A DNA stretch of 64,000 nucleotides from assembly GCA_016765135.1 (NCBI GenBank), contig JAESQN010000030.1:62001-126000 (forward strand), written 5' to 3'. The notes under the pieces are model-generated. The model ran no database searches and was not told the DNA's origin. It saw nothing but the letters and a program-made list of their open reading frames with translations. The stretch is from Robiginitomaculum sp. (lineage in GTDB: Bacteria; Pseudomonadota; Alphaproteobacteria; Caulobacterales; Maricaulaceae). This document shows, one piece after another, positions 26,174 through 35,670 of the stretch. Position numbers and translations under genes: made by a program. Positions within the stretch are counted from its first letter, which is position 1, and every line of letters begins with the position of its first letter.

Positions 26174-27136
26174 TTAACCTAGATTGGCAGCCATACGCAT
26201 ACCTGCTGGTGTCAGGATCACGATAAACAACACCGGTAAGAAAAACAAGATCATCGGTACGGTTAGTTTTGCAGGCAAGGCGGCCGCTTTTTTCTCGGCG
26301 GCCAAAATCCGCATTTGCCGGTTCTCATCAGCCATTGTCCGGAGCGTGCTCCCAAGCGGCGTACCGTATCTCTCAGTCTGGATCAGAGCCGTGGAGACGG
26401 CGCGAATGCCAACATGGTTATTGCGCCGTGCCAAGTTTTCATAGGCTTGGCGACGACTTTGCAAATAGGAGAGTTCTGCGGTTGTCAGAGAAAATTCCTC
26501 TGCAAGCTCCATAGAATTTTCCGCCATTTCGCGTGATACCTTGCCAAATGCCAGCTCTATTGACATGCCGGATTCCACACAAATCAGTAACAAATCAAGA
26601 GCATCTGGGAATACTGGTGCGATAGACGCCATCCGTTTACCAGCTTTGTTTTTAACATATATGCCCGGTGCATAATAGCCCAAAAGCATCAACGCGAAAG
26701 CCACCAGCCAAGATTGGCTCGCGCCCCATTCCAAGGGATTGAGCAAGACAAAATACAATATCCCAAACACAAGCAATAAGATCGGCATAACAAGCCGGAA
26801 CAGATAAAACATATATACGGGTCTTTGCCCGCGAAGTCCTGCCTGGCTCATTTTATCTTTCAAATCTGTCGCCGCCAATAATCTTTCCAAGGATAAATTG
26901 TCCACCAAGTTTTTAACAAACCCCTTGGATTCAGAACGTAGCCCCTGACCTTCATTTAGATGGTCCATACGGGCTTTACGCATAGTGTCGCGTTCATTGG
27001 AAACTGCACCCATGCGGCGCTTCAAATGGTTACCTTCCAATAATGGTGCCAACAAAGTATAAAGTGTCGCAACGCTAGCCAGGATGACTAGCAGGATCAA
27101 AGCCATTTTAAAAAGTTCTATGGATCCAGCAGACAT
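26174..27136 (-). CDS. tadC: Tad pilus assembly protein TadC (T2SS F family)
   Basis: Inner-membrane platform protein of the Tad pilus, 320 residues. Membrane segments lie at ~9-30, ~115-150 and the C-terminal end (LTVPMILFFLPVLFIVIL). The T2SSF domain (~165-290) includes FPDALDLLLICVESGMSIELAF. It pairs with TadB to form the platform above the CpaF ATPase. It is the last gene of the operon, 9 bp after tadB. Confidence 0.93.
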   Translation of the reverse strand: MSAGSIELFKMALILLVILASVATLYTLLAPLLEGNHLKRRMGAVSNERDTMRKARMDHLNEGQGLRSESKGFVKNLVDNLSLERLLAATDLKDKMSQAGLRGQRPVYMFYLFRLVMPILLLVFGILYFVLLNPLEWGASQSWLVAFALMLLGYYAPGIYVKNKAGKRMASIAPVFPDALDLLLICVESGMSIELAFGKVSREMAENSMELAEEFSLTTAELSYLQSRRQAYENLARRNNHVGIRAVSTALIQTERYGTPLGSTLRTMADENRQMRILAAEKKAAALPAKLTVPMILFFLPVLFIVILTPAGMRMAANLG

Positions 27137-27145
27137 TCAATATTC

Positions 27146-28132
27146 CTAAAACTTGAAGTTAATCATTTTACGCATGACGAAAATGCCAAACGCCATCATC
27201 ACGACACTGATCATTAGGTTCTTTTGCCCCGTTTCCGTAAAGTATAAATCCGCCATATATTCGGGATTAACAGCAGTAACCATAGCCATAACACCCGGCG
27301 GCAATACACCAATAATCATCGCCGATACTTTCGCTTCAGCCGCCAGAGCTTTGATCTTTTCCCGTAACAATTTGCGCCCTCGTAAAACTTTCGACAAATT
27401 GTCAAGGCTCTCGCCAAGATTGCCACCCGTTGATTTTTGAATAGACAACACTGTGCCGAAAAAGTTCACCTCTGATAGAGGCATACGGTCATACATACGT
27501 TCGATACAAATCTCAAGCGGAACACCGACACTCTCGCCTTCCACCAAACGTGTAAACTCGCCGCGCACCGGTTCTGGACTTTCATGGGCGATCATGCGTA
27601 AGCAATCACCCAAGGGCAATCCGGTTCGAACACCGCGAACAATAATATCCATTGCGTCTGAAAAATGAGCTGTGAATTGTTTTTGCCGTTTGGTAACAAG
27701 GAAATTCAAAACAAACCTTGGTAATCCAAAGCCACAAACAAACCCAATTCCAACAGACGTCAAGGGACTTAGCCCAAAGAAAATTGGCGTACCGGCACTA
27801 ACAACACCTATAATTATTGACATAATTGTGAAGGTCCTTGGATCCATTTTTGAATCCGCCTGGATCAATTTCGCCTTTAGGCCTTTTCTCTTCTTTGATT
27901 TTGTTTTTTGGTCTTTCTCAAGATCTGCCAATGACGATTCAATGATTTTGCGGCGATTGCTACTATCATCGACCTTCATAAAAGAAAAAACTGATTTACG
28001 CGCTTCATTTTGCGGGATGCTCATTTTCTCCACACGCCTCTTTGGCGAGTTACCACCCGAGTCGAGGATTAAATACCCAACAATCATAACGCCAACGGCA
28101 CCCAAAATAGCCATTATTGTGCTGGGTTCCAT
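27146..28132 (-). CDS. tadB: Tad pilus assembly protein TadB (T2SS F family)
   Basis: Second T2SSF platform protein, 328 residues. Helices lie at the N-terminus (~5-22), ~100-130 and the C-terminus. The T2SSF domain includes HFSDAMDIIVRGVRTGLPLGDCL and FGTVLSIQKSTGGNLGESLDNLS. A lysine-rich cytoplasmic segment (~60-90) precedes the second helix. The start overlaps the cpaF stop by one base (TGATG). Confidence 0.94.
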   Translation of the reverse strand: MEPSTIMAILGAVGVMIVGYLILDSGGNSPKRRVEKMSIPQNEARKSVFSFMKVDDSSNRRKIIESSLADLEKDQKTKSKKRKGLKAKLIQADSKMDPRTFTIMSIIIGVVSAGTPIFFGLSPLTSVGIGFVCGFGLPRFVLNFLVTKRQKQFTAHFSDAMDIIVRGVRTGLPLGDCLRMIAHESPEPVRGEFTRLVEGESVGVPLEICIERMYDRMPLSEVNFFGTVLSIQKSTGGNLGESLDNLSKVLRGRKLLREKIKALAAEAKVSAMIIGVLPPGVMAMVTAVNPEYMADLYFTETGQKNLMISVVMMAFGIFVMRKMINFKF

Positions 28133-29565
28133 CAGCTCTCTCCCGCCTCATCAAGCGCCATGGCCAATTCTTTTTCAAGATTAAAGTATCGAGCCCGCTC
28201 CCAAAATGCCGGACGGGCAATGCCAGTAGATTTGTGTGCCCCGACAATTTTTCCTTCCGCGTCCTCACCGTCCATCTCATATACAATGAGATCCTGGGTC
28301 ACAATGACGTCGCCCTCCATACCGAGAACTTCGGTAATGTGCGTGATTTTGCGCGACCCGTCGCGCAGACGTGTCGCTTGAATAACCACATCAATAGACC
28401 CAACGATCATTTCGCGGATTGTCCGCGTTGGCAGCGAAAATCCACCCATGGTGATCATGCTTTCAAGGCGCGATAAACCCTCACGCGGTGAGTTAGCATG
28501 AAGCGTCCCCATAGAGCCATCATGGCCCGTATTCATAGCTTGGAGTAAATCAAAGGCTTCCGGGCCACGCACCTCACCCACAATAATTCGCTCAGGGCGC
28601 ATCCGCAGGCAGTTTTTCACCAAATCGGACATGGTGATTTTACCCTTGCCTTCCAGATTTGGCGGTCTTGTTTCCAAGCGCACCACATGAGGCTGTTGCA
28701 ATTGTAACTCGGCAGCATCTTCACAGGTGATAATCCGTTCATCAGGGTGGATAAATGCCGTCAAACAATTCAGCAATGTGGTTTTACCTGAACCCGTACC
28801 GCCAGAAATGAGGATGTTACACTGACACGCGCCAATGATTTCCAGTACTTTCGCCCCGGCAGGTGAAATTGATTTAAAATCAACCAGATGCTGTAGGGTC
28901 AATTTGTCTTTTTTAAACTTTCGTATGGTCAATGTTGGCCCATCAATGGCCAAAGGCGGTGCAATCACATTCACCCGTGACCCATCCAAAAGGCGCGCAT
29001 CGCAAATCGGCGAGCTTTCATCTACCCGGCGACCAACTTGCGAAACAATCCGCTGGCAGATATTCATCAGTTGTTGATTATCCCGAAACCGGATATTGGT
29101 TTTTTCCATCTTACCATCGGTTTCGATAAACACATGTTTAGCACCGTTGACCATAATATCGGCAATATCATCGCGCATCAGTAACGGTTCCAATGGGCCG
29201 TAACCAAGAATATCATCACAAATTTCGCCAATGAGCTGGTTTTGTTCATTGACGGATAAGCGGACATTACGGATCGCAATAATTTCATCCACGATTGTAC
29301 GGATTTCAGCACGGGCGGCTTTTGGTTCCATGCCTGCCAAAGCCGAAACATCAATCGTTTCAAAAAGCGCATTGAAAATTGTCGCCTTGGTTTCATAATA
29401 GGCGTCTGAAGTTTCGCCAGCTCTATCCGACTTTACGGCAGGTGCGTTAACGGGTGCGCCCGCGGCCTCTACAGGCTCAACCACAGGTGCAGATGTTTCA
29501 GAGTTCTGTACCTCTGGTGCGCTGGTTGTGCGTCCAGTGTTCCCACTTGTTCGTTTTCCAAACAT
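28132..29565 (-). CDS. cpaF: Tad pilus secretion ATPase CpaF/TadA
   Basis: Hexameric ATPase that drives pilus extension and retraction, 477 residues. Walker A is [14 protein letters not shown] (~residue 255). [19 protein letters not shown] (Asp/Glu box), the His box [16 protein letters not shown] and the Walker B-like [13 protein letters not shown] are all present. The N-terminal ~45 residues are a low-complexity linker rich in Ala, Pro, Val and Glu. AGGG six bases before the ATG overlaps the cpaE stop region. Confidence 0.97.
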   Translation of the reverse strand: MFGKRTSGNTGRTTSAPEVQNSETSAPVVEPVEAAGAPVNAPAVKSDRAGETSDAYYETKATIFNALFETIDVSALAGMEPKAARAEIRTIVDEIIAIRNVRLSVNEQNQLIGEICDDILGYGPLEPLLMRDDIADIMVNGAKHVFIETDGKMEKTNIRFRDNQQLMNICQRIVSQVGRRVDESSPICDARLLDGSRVNVIAPPLAIDGPTLTIRKFKKDKLTLQHLVDFKSISPAGAKVLEIIGACQCNILISGGTGSGKTTLLNCLTAFIHPDERIITCEDAAELQLQQPHVVRLETRPPNLEGKGKITMSDLVKNCLRMRPERIIVGEVRGPEAFDLLQAMNTGHDGSMGTLHANSPREGLSRLESMITMGGFSLPTRTIREMIVGSIDVVIQATRLRDGSRKITHITEVLGMEGDVIVTQDLIVYEMDGEDAEGKIVGAHKSTGIARPAFWERARYFNLEKELAMALDEAGES

Positions 29566-29571
29566 TATACC

Positions 29572-31317
29572 CTATTTCCGTTTTTTTAGTTTCGCTAGAA
29601 AACCATCTGGCTTTTTAGCTTTTTTATCGGTTTTTCCCGCTTTCTTACTCGGCAAAAATCGGCTTTTTTTAGAATTTTCGTGCTGGGGAAACTCGCCAGT
29701 CTTTAACCTGTGGGCCAGATGCATTATCCCGCTAAATGCGGCTTCTGCCCCTTTTAGTTCGCTCAGCATTTTCCCGTCATTTGATGCTTCTGTATAAATA
29801 ACGGGCTCATATCCCAACACCAAAGCAGGTTGAATACCCACCGCCGCCGCAAAGTCCTTGATTGGGATTTCTGCCGTTTTTGGCACACCCGTTTTGTTTA
29901 TGATCAAAAGCGGGTCGGCATCGTTGGGACGCGCTGATTTTAAAAACTCTATCAAGTTTTTCGCATTGCGTAAATTGGCCAGGTCAGGTGTCACCGTAAT
30001 CACAATTTCGTCCGCGCCTTTAAGAATAGCACTTGACCAATCCGTCCAGATATGTGGCATATCAAGGATGGTTAACGGCGACAGCCCGCGAATACCGTTA
30101 ACTAAAACCTCGTAGGATTCGGCTGGTATCTGCTCTGTGGAACCAAGTGTTGCCGCTGCCGGTAAAATTGAAAGCTTCTCCGTGTGGCGGATCATGATCC
30201 TGTCAAGCAAGGTCTCGTCCATACGTTCAGGATCAGCGAGCGCTTCTTCCAAACCCTGGCTACTATCATAATTAAAATCTAAACCCGTCGTACCCCAGCT
30301 CGAATCCATATCAACCAGAGCCGTTTCCTGACCCATCTTGGTGGCCAAACCCCAAGCAACATTGTGCGCCAGAGTTGACGAACCAACGCCGCCCTTTGCG
30401 CCGAAGAACGCGACAACACGGCCAATAAACGGCTTGTCGGGGTCTGCATATAAGTCTGACATAGAGCGGATCAGTGTCAGGGGATGGAATGGGGGCACCA
30501 AATACTCGCTCAACCCCTGTTCCATCAATTCCCGATATAGCTTTATATCATTAACCGCTCCGATCATGACAACTTTAGTATCGGCATCACAATTGGAAGC
30601 CAATTGTGCCAATTGTTCAAATAATGCCGGGCCGCGCAAGGCGGATTCGAATATTACCAATGACGGCGTACTTTCATTGCGGTAATATTCGATGGCCGCA
30701 GGCAGACCGCCCATATAAACTTTGAGATTGGTTCTGGCCATGCGCCAGTCTTCGCTTGTCGATTGAATGGTTGCAGCAGTTTGCGGGCGCTCACAAAAGG
30801 CATGAACGGCAATCCGGGGCAAGGCTTTTTCCCCGCCGTCGCGTGTGGTTTCAGGTTCTGGGGCAGCACTTGGCGGCATGCCGGTTTGCTCTAGGTTAGG
30901 CATGTCAGCTTGCATGGGGTTAGACATTGAGCTTGGCACCATGTGTCCAGTCTGCGGCGTGTGTGGTGTCTGCGAAGGCTGGAGTTGAGGTTGCGGCATA
31001 TACCCAACAGGCGCTTGCGACCCCTGAGGGGATGGTGCCTGAAGAGATGGTATCTGGGGCATGGGCGGAAAGCCAGCCTGGGTTTGCGGCATGGACATTG
31101 GTTGGGACATTGGTTGCACTGGCGCTGGACGACCAACTTGGCCTGGTGTCGGTCCAGGCATTGGAGATGGCCCCGAACTAGGTACAGGACTACTAGATAC
31201 AGGAGGCACCGCAGTCGGAAGTATACGCCCTTGCGCCTGCCCTCCCCCTGATACAGGTTGCCCGGGTGCCGGGTAAGGTTGAGGTGCCGTTGCTGAATTA
31301 GGTTGCGGCTGTTTCAT
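29572..31317 (-). CDS. cpaE: Tad pilus localisation ATPase CpaE/TadZ
   Basis: A MinD/ParA-type protein that positions the Tad machine, 581 residues. The first ~165 residues are an extreme proline/glutamine/serine-rich linker. A receiver-like domain (~165-280) follows. The ATPase domain starts at VVAFFGAKGGVGSSTLAHNVA, a deviant Walker A with the lysine before GGVG kept and the second lysine replaced by Ser, as is usual in CpaE. Polar localisation is known for the Caulobacter protein. The long N-terminal linker is longer than in most homologues that I know. Confidence 0.93.
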   Translation of the reverse strand: MKQPQPNSATAPQPYPAPGQPVSGGGQAQGRILPTAVPPVSSSPVPSSGPSPMPGPTPGQVGRPAPVQPMSQPMSMPQTQAGFPPMPQIPSLQAPSPQGSQAPVGYMPQPQLQPSQTPHTPQTGHMVPSSMSNPMQADMPNLEQTGMPPSAAPEPETTRDGGEKALPRIAVHAFCERPQTAATIQSTSEDWRMARTNLKVYMGGLPAAIEYYRNESTPSLVIFESALRGPALFEQLAQLASNCDADTKVVMIGAVNDIKLYRELMEQGLSEYLVPPFHPLTLIRSMSDLYADPDKPFIGRVVAFFGAKGGVGSSTLAHNVAWGLATKMGQETALVDMDSSWGTTGLDFNYDSSQGLEEALADPERMDETLLDRIMIRHTEKLSILPAAATLGSTEQIPAESYEVLVNGIRGLSPLTILDMPHIWTDWSSAILKGADEIVITVTPDLANLRNAKNLIEFLKSARPNDADPLLIINKTGVPKTAEIPIKDFAAAVGIQPALVLGYEPVIYTEASNDGKMLSELKGAEAAFSGIMHLAHRLKTGEFPQHENSKKSRFLPSKKAGKTDKKAKKPDGFLAKLKKRK

Positions 31318-31374
31318 AATATTGTCCAGTTTAAATCATATAAACATGTGTGTGTTTCAAGTTCATGGTGCATT

Positions 31375-32067
31375 TTAACCACCATCGCCTGTATCTATTT
31401 CTTGGCCGGCTGGCCTTGGCGTAGCTGTGGCTTGACCATTGCTGTAATTATCCAAAACTGTCAAACGACGCACTGAAGATGCGTTATCCCAAGCATAAGG
31501 CGCAAGCAATTGTCGGGGATTATCGATAAGAGCTGCCAAATTCGCTGTTTGCGCACAGCCAAAATTTCCGTAAGGCTGATTGTTTGATGTATGGGTAAGA
31601 CTTGCGCCTTGTTGACAATCAATCGGCACAACTGCCAGTCGCCTGAAGGATACAATAACAGGCGCAGGCGCACCTGGAGCGGCGGCATATTGGCCAGATT
31701 GCAGGTTGGTTCCGTTCATTCCGTAACGCTCCAACAGAGACTGAATAACACCATTGGCCTGAGAGACACCATGGCTGTTTGAACCGTTTGCGGGGACATT
31801 TATATATAATGGCCCTTCACCAGAAATGGAATATTGCCTTATAAAATTTCCAACAGCATCTTGGTCACGGGCAGATAAATGCAGACCTGCCTGGCCGACA
31901 TAAAGCTCCAACCGCTCGACTGTTTCCGCAACTGTGATCTTATTTCGTAGCGAGGTCGGGCCGTAAGATGGTTGATATATTGTACAACCGCTTACCACTA
32001 CACTGATAATGCTAGCCATTATTGACAACCTCAACCTATGAGGAATACATCTTTTTGCTTTTTGCAT
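31375..32067 (-). CDS. cpaD: Tad pilus lipoprotein CpaD
   Basis: A 230-residue outer-membrane lipoprotein (lipobox SVVVSGC) that helps the CpaC secretin. The family pattern includes VERLELYVGQAGLHLSARDQ, IDCQQGASLTHTSNNQPYGNFGCAQTANLAA and ALIDNPRQLLAP. The ATG at 32067 follows AGGAG at seven bases; a TTG directly before it is in frame but not needed. The gene lies between cpaC and cpaE. Confidence 0.9.
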   Translation of the reverse strand: MQKAKRCIPHRLRLSIMASIISVVVSGCTIYQPSYGPTSLRNKITVAETVERLELYVGQAGLHLSARDQDAVGNFIRQYSISGEGPLYINVPANGSNSHGVSQANGVIQSLLERYGMNGTNLQSGQYAAAPGAPAPVIVSFRRLAVVPIDCQQGASLTHTSNNQPYGNFGCAQTANLAALIDNPRQLLAPYAWDNASSVRRLTVLDNYSNGQATATPRPAGQEIDTGDGG

Positions 32068-32077
32068 CAACCTACTC

Positions 32078-33571
32078 CTAATCTACTACATGACCGAACG
32101 GGCCAAACAGGCGTTGTTTCGGGTCAGGTTTGACGTTTTTTCCGTACACTTTATTCAAACGGCCTAACAATGCCGCTTCACGATCATTTGCCGGTATGAA
32201 GCCGTCTAGAGGTGTTTGTAATTTGTCAGGATGTGTCGGCTTAACCAGATATGGTGTCACGATTACAACAAGCTCCGACTCGGTTGTTTCGCTGTTTCGA
32301 CTTCTAAACAAAGCACCAATACCTGGAATATCTTTAACGCCCGGAGTTCCGCTTGAGCTTAGCCTGTTTTCTTCACGTATAAGACCGGCAATCACCATGC
32401 TGCCACCTGCAGGCAATTCGACCACCGTATTGGCGAGCCGTTTGCGAATTGCTAGAACTTCGGCACCATTGACTTCAAATGCGCCTTCTGTTGTTGGTTC
32501 AGACACCTCAGTGGATATATTTAAAGATATCCGCCCCTCACTTAACACAATAGGCGTGAAGCCTAACGATACACCAAAAGATCTGTACTCAAACTCCCGT
32601 TGCAACCTACCTTGGGCATCAATAAAAACATTGGTGAGAACTGGGAATTCTCCGCCCGATAGAAAATTCGCCGTCTCGCCAGATATTGCGGTCAACACGG
32701 GCTCTGCCAGCGTTCTTACCAGGCCCACTCTCTCCAAGGCTTGTAAATTGGCGGTTAAAGACCGAAGCGCACCACCGCCGGAGTTAGTCCACGCCAAATT
32801 TCCACCGAATCCAGCGCCCGCTCCCACGCCTGCGCCTATATTACTGAGCAAACCGAAGCTGGCATCGCCGACTTGGGCCAATGCATTGAAATCGATACCC
32901 AATTGTTTGGTAACGGATCTTTGCATCTCAATGATCCGTACTTTTAACATCACCTGTTCATTGCCCAAAACGGTCATGATATTGGTAATCTCTCCCGGCG
33001 CAGCACCGGGCGTGGTCTCGCCCAACCATAATGTGGCAAGATCCACAACAACTTTTGACGCACCCGCGTTTTCTACTTCCCCAGACAACAAAATATTGTT
33101 GTTAAATGATTTTACCGACACATTGTTACCGGGAGCGTGTTGCGAAATCAGCGCTTCCAACCCCGCCATATCGCGCTCAACCCGTATTTCCAATTCCAGC
33201 ACTTCATTACCATTGATATCGTAGAAAAATGCGTTGGTCTGTCCAGGCTGTTTACCAACCAATAAAACCCGGTTTTGTGTGTGTATAATGGCATCAACAA
33301 TATTTGGATTTGATACAATAACATCCATCATACCGCCCGGCAGTTCAATGGTACTGGATTTCCCAAATGGAATGAGCATGGACTTTTTTGTCGTGTTGAC
33401 AGTGCGAGTAATCCCAGCTTGCGGGCTGATCGACCGAATGTCCGCATAGGAACGTGGCCCGGCATAAGCGGGCCCGGACAAGGATGCTGACACCCCAACA
33501 AGGGCTGCCAAAGCCAATCCGGTGGAAAGTGCTAATGCTTTAGTGGGCCTGGATAACATTTTAGCGTCCAT
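32078..33571 (-). CDS. cpaC: Tad pilus secretin CpaC/RcpA
   Basis: Outer-membrane secretin that forms the pilus exit pore, 497 residues. A signal peptide (ALALSTGLALAALVGVSASLSGPAYA) is followed by the pilus N-domain (IELPGGMMDVIVSNPNIVDAIIH), a BON-like domain, and the secretin core with EFEYRSFGVSLGFTPIV and VVELPAGGSMVIAGLIREE, ending before the Phe-rich tail. The frame is open to 33691, but AAGGA at seven bases before the ATG at 33571 decides the start. A 13-bp tandem duplication (ggacgctaaaatg) spans the start and yields an alternative in-frame ATG at 33559. Confidence 0.95.
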   Translation of the reverse strand: MDAKMLSRPTKALALSTGLALAALVGVSASLSGPAYAGPRSYADIRSISPQAGITRTVNTTKKSMLIPFGKSSTIELPGGMMDVIVSNPNIVDAIIHTQNRVLLVGKQPGQTNAFFYDINGNEVLELEIRVERDMAGLEALISQHAPGNNVSVKSFNNNILLSGEVENAGASKVVVDLATLWLGETTPGAAPGEITNIMTVLGNEQVMLKVRIIEMQRSVTKQLGIDFNALAQVGDASFGLLSNIGAGVGAGAGFGGNLAWTNSGGGALRSLTANLQALERVGLVRTLAEPVLTAISGETANFLSGGEFPVLTNVFIDAQGRLQREFEYRSFGVSLGFTPIVLSEGRISLNISTEVSEPTTEGAFEVNGAEVLAIRKRLANTVVELPAGGSMVIAGLIREENRLSSSGTPGVKDIPGIGALFRSRNSETTESELVVIVTPYLVKPTHPDKLQTPLDGFIPANDREAALLGRLNKVYGKNVKPDPKQRLFGPFGHVVD

Positions 33572-33572
33572 T

Positions 33573-34421
33573 TTAGCGTCCTTGTATAGCGACTTGTTGC
33601 TTTTGACCGTTTCGGTAAATAGTGAGCGAGCCGAGGGCCGTTGAGCTTTTTTTGCGTTCAGATGTTGCTCTGCTGGCAACAAAATTGGCACTTCGGCGGT
33701 TAAGCCCTCGCAAAATCAGCGAAATATCACCCCGCGATTGCGCTTCGGTCAGGTTTTCCGCATCAGACCGCGACATTTCAAGTAAGGCTGTGGAGCCAAT
33801 AACATAAGCCGTACCGTCAGGGTTTTGCGTACTGGTTTGGCCGATTGCCAAAACGGGTACGTTCTCAAATATTGTATTTGAAACAAAATTGTTTTGCCCA
33901 CCTGTTGTCGCTGCTTGCCGACGTTGGAGTAATTGCGTGGTTAAAACGACATCCACCCTGTCTCCGGGTTGGATAAACCCGCCCGCAGCGGTATCGGCGG
34001 TGATCCGCGTAGATATTGCCCGCATACCTGGCTTTAGCTGGGCTGCCATCAGACCTCTGTCCCCTGCCTGGACAACCTTTGGGCGCATAAGTGGTTCACC
34101 CTCGTAAATTTTTGCCAAGGTGACAGCGCCCGTATATTCTTCAAGAGCCTGGGGTTGGTTTTGAATATCGACCAAATTTGCTTCCAACGCTTCCGCCGGC
34201 CATTTCTTCCACTGTAGCATATCTGACGTTAGGCGCGTTCCCTGACCTATGTCTCGGGTTGTCGCTAAAATCTCTACATATTCTACATTTGCAATAACCT
34301 GCGCTATAGGGGCGGCGGTGGCAACTGGTGCAGGTGGTTCAGACATCCTCTGTAATTGCAAGAATGCGACAACAGCGATTACGCCCAGCCCGCCCAGTAA
34401 TATAATTTTCTTCGTATCCAT
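33573..34421 (-). CDS. cpaB: Tad pilus assembly protein CpaB
   Basis: A 282-residue inner-membrane-anchored periplasmic protein with SAF and RcpC/CpaB domains. The N-terminal helix is IILLGGLGVIAVVAFLQL. The SAF-like domain follows from VEYVEILATTRDIGQGTRL with WKKWPAEAL and the RcpC region with MRAISTRITADTAAGGFIQPGDRVDVV. It opens the cpaBCDEF-tadBC operon. A CtrA-like motif lies ~55-70 bp upstream of the start. Confidence 0.93.
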   Translation of the reverse strand: MDTKKIILLGGLGVIAVVAFLQLQRMSEPPAPVATAAPIAQVIANVEYVEILATTRDIGQGTRLTSDMLQWKKWPAEALEANLVDIQNQPQALEEYTGAVTLAKIYEGEPLMRPKVVQAGDRGLMAAQLKPGMRAISTRITADTAAGGFIQPGDRVDVVLTTQLLQRRQAATTGGQNNFVSNTIFENVPVLAIGQTSTQNPDGTAYVIGSTALLEMSRSDAENLTEAQSRGDISLILRGLNRRSANFVASRATSERKKSSTALGSLTIYRNGQKQQVAIQGR

Positions 34422-34475
34422 AACCCCTCACGGTCTAATTTTTGCCCGACTACATCAAAAACTAGCCTCCCATTT

Positions 34476-34491
34476 GATAAAGCATGGTTAA
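34476..34491 (-). promoter_or_regulatory. Possible CtrA box upstream of cpaB
   Basis: Read on the minus strand the bases are TTAACCATGCTTTATC, matching the CtrA consensus TTAA-N7-TTAA except for the last base of the second half. It lies 55 bp upstream of the cpaB start, a sensible operator or promoter position, and Tad pilus genes are CtrA-dependent in Caulobacter. A single near-match is weak evidence. Confidence 0.35.
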
Positions 34492-34525
34492 TAAGTATGA
34501 ATTTTGTTCATTATTTTGATTAAAA

Positions 34526-35032
34526 TCACGATAAAGAGACGGCAAACTGATATAAATCGCTTTTTGGCAGTGTCACAAGCGCCCCAAATGCTAGTGCCAA
34601 CCCGTATGGCATCTTTTTTTCGTCTTTAAATAAGCGGTGTAGCCAATCGGTTTTCAATATCGAAACCGGGAAAAATTTCCGTCCGAGGATTAAAAATATG
34701 GCCAAAACACCTCCAGCAATAGCGGTGGAAGCCAAATAATAAGGCAAATCACCCCACACCCACCAAATAGACGTGGCAGCAAGTAACTTGGCATCGCCGC
34801 CGCCCATCCATCCCAGAGCAAACATGCCCACACCGATTGCAAAGAAAATCACACCGACCAATATATGGGTTCCAAATATTTCCCATCCCTGCCAGGCAAA
34901 TGGCGTAACTATGAAAAAGCCCGCAACCAAAACCAGACTAATCCAATTTGGTATAAGCATGCTGGTCATATCGTTCCAGCTTGCCGCCAACATACAGCCC
35001 ATAAAAATTAAAATAATAAATAATGTTAACAC
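34526..35032 (-). CDS. cpaA: Prepilin peptidase CpaA (type IV leader peptidase family)
   Basis: Aspartyl membrane peptidase that cleaves Flp prepilin, 168 residues with about six helices. Catalytic aspartates are in SWNDMTSMLIPNW and MGGGDAKLLAATS. The GTG at 35032 is preferred because AGAGGG lies five bases before it, whereas the ATG at 35077 adds 15 non-hydrophobic residues. It lies between the pilin gene and cpaB, after the pilin terminator. Confidence 0.92.
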   Translation of the reverse strand: MLTLFIILIFMGCMLAASWNDMTSMLIPNWISLVLVAGFFIVTPFAWQGWEIFGTHILVGVIFFAIGVGMFALGWMGGGDAKLLAATSIWWVWGDLPYYLASTAIAGGVLAIFLILGRKFFPVSILKTDWLHRLFKDEKKMPYGLALAFGALVTLPKSDLYQFAVSLS

Positions 35033-35130
35033 GTCACCCTCTTGTTTGCCTGGAGGAGGGCAAATACCCTCGTCCAATTTTTATTTCCCTCCTACTTAAC
35101 AAAACAGAGTTAACGGGTAGTTTAAGGCAT

Positions 35131-35164
35131 AAAAAAACCGTCCTGGATAAAATATCCAGGACGG
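35131..35164 (-). terminator. Rho-independent terminator of the Flp pilin gene
   Basis: Perfect 12-bp stem (ccgtcctggata / tatccaggacgg) with a 3-nt loop, followed on the minus strand by seven T. It lies 40 bp downstream of the pilin stop and should limit read-through into cpaA, so that the pilin is made in excess. Confidence 0.93.
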
Positions 35165-35204
35165 CCCAATTTCAAGATCCCTTTATCAGGGAATTCAAAT
35201 TTGT

Positions 35205-35396
35205 TTATGGAGCCGCCGGAGCCGCACCAGCACTACCAACAGCCTCTGCAACAACTTCGAACCTGTTGTTGATGTTTCCGCCAAGTGTAGTAGCGGCACT
35301 GATAATACCAACTGAGATCAAAGCAGCGATCAGGCCATATTCAATAGCCGTTGCACCAGACTCGTCGTTCATAAAACGTGTAACAAAATTTTGCAT
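35205..35396 (-). CDS. Flp-type pilin (major Tad pilus subunit)
   Basis: A 63-residue Flp prepilin. After a short leader, the processing motif GATAIEYGLIAALI appears: cleavage after Gly, mature N-terminus ATAIEYG with Glu5 and Tyr6. The hydrophobic helix continues to ISAATTLG. The C-terminus is Ala/Gly/Pro-rich. GGGAG seven bases before the ATG at 35396 fixes the start. A strong terminator follows, and the adjacent prepilin peptidase gene supports the call. Equivalent to Caulobacter PilA. Confidence 0.96.
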   Translation of the reverse strand: MQNFVTRFMNDESGATAIEYGLIAALISVGIISAATTLGGNINNRFEVVAEAVGSAGAAPAAP

Positions 35397-35670
35397 AACT
35401 AACTCCCACGTATGCATTAAAAAAAAGGGACAATCCCAATGACAAGGAGCATCCCCTGACTTGATGCAATATAGAGATAAGGTTTTACCGTTCCGCTAAA
35501 GAACAGGGTAAAAATTTGGTAAATCGTAAAAATACACAAATATTGAAGAATATATATGCAAAACAATGTAGCAGTACATTATATATAGGAAAAATATATT
35601 TTAACGGTTTTTTTGTAAACCCTTCATTCACTACATCAGTTTATCAAGAGATAAATTTGAGGATATTGCT

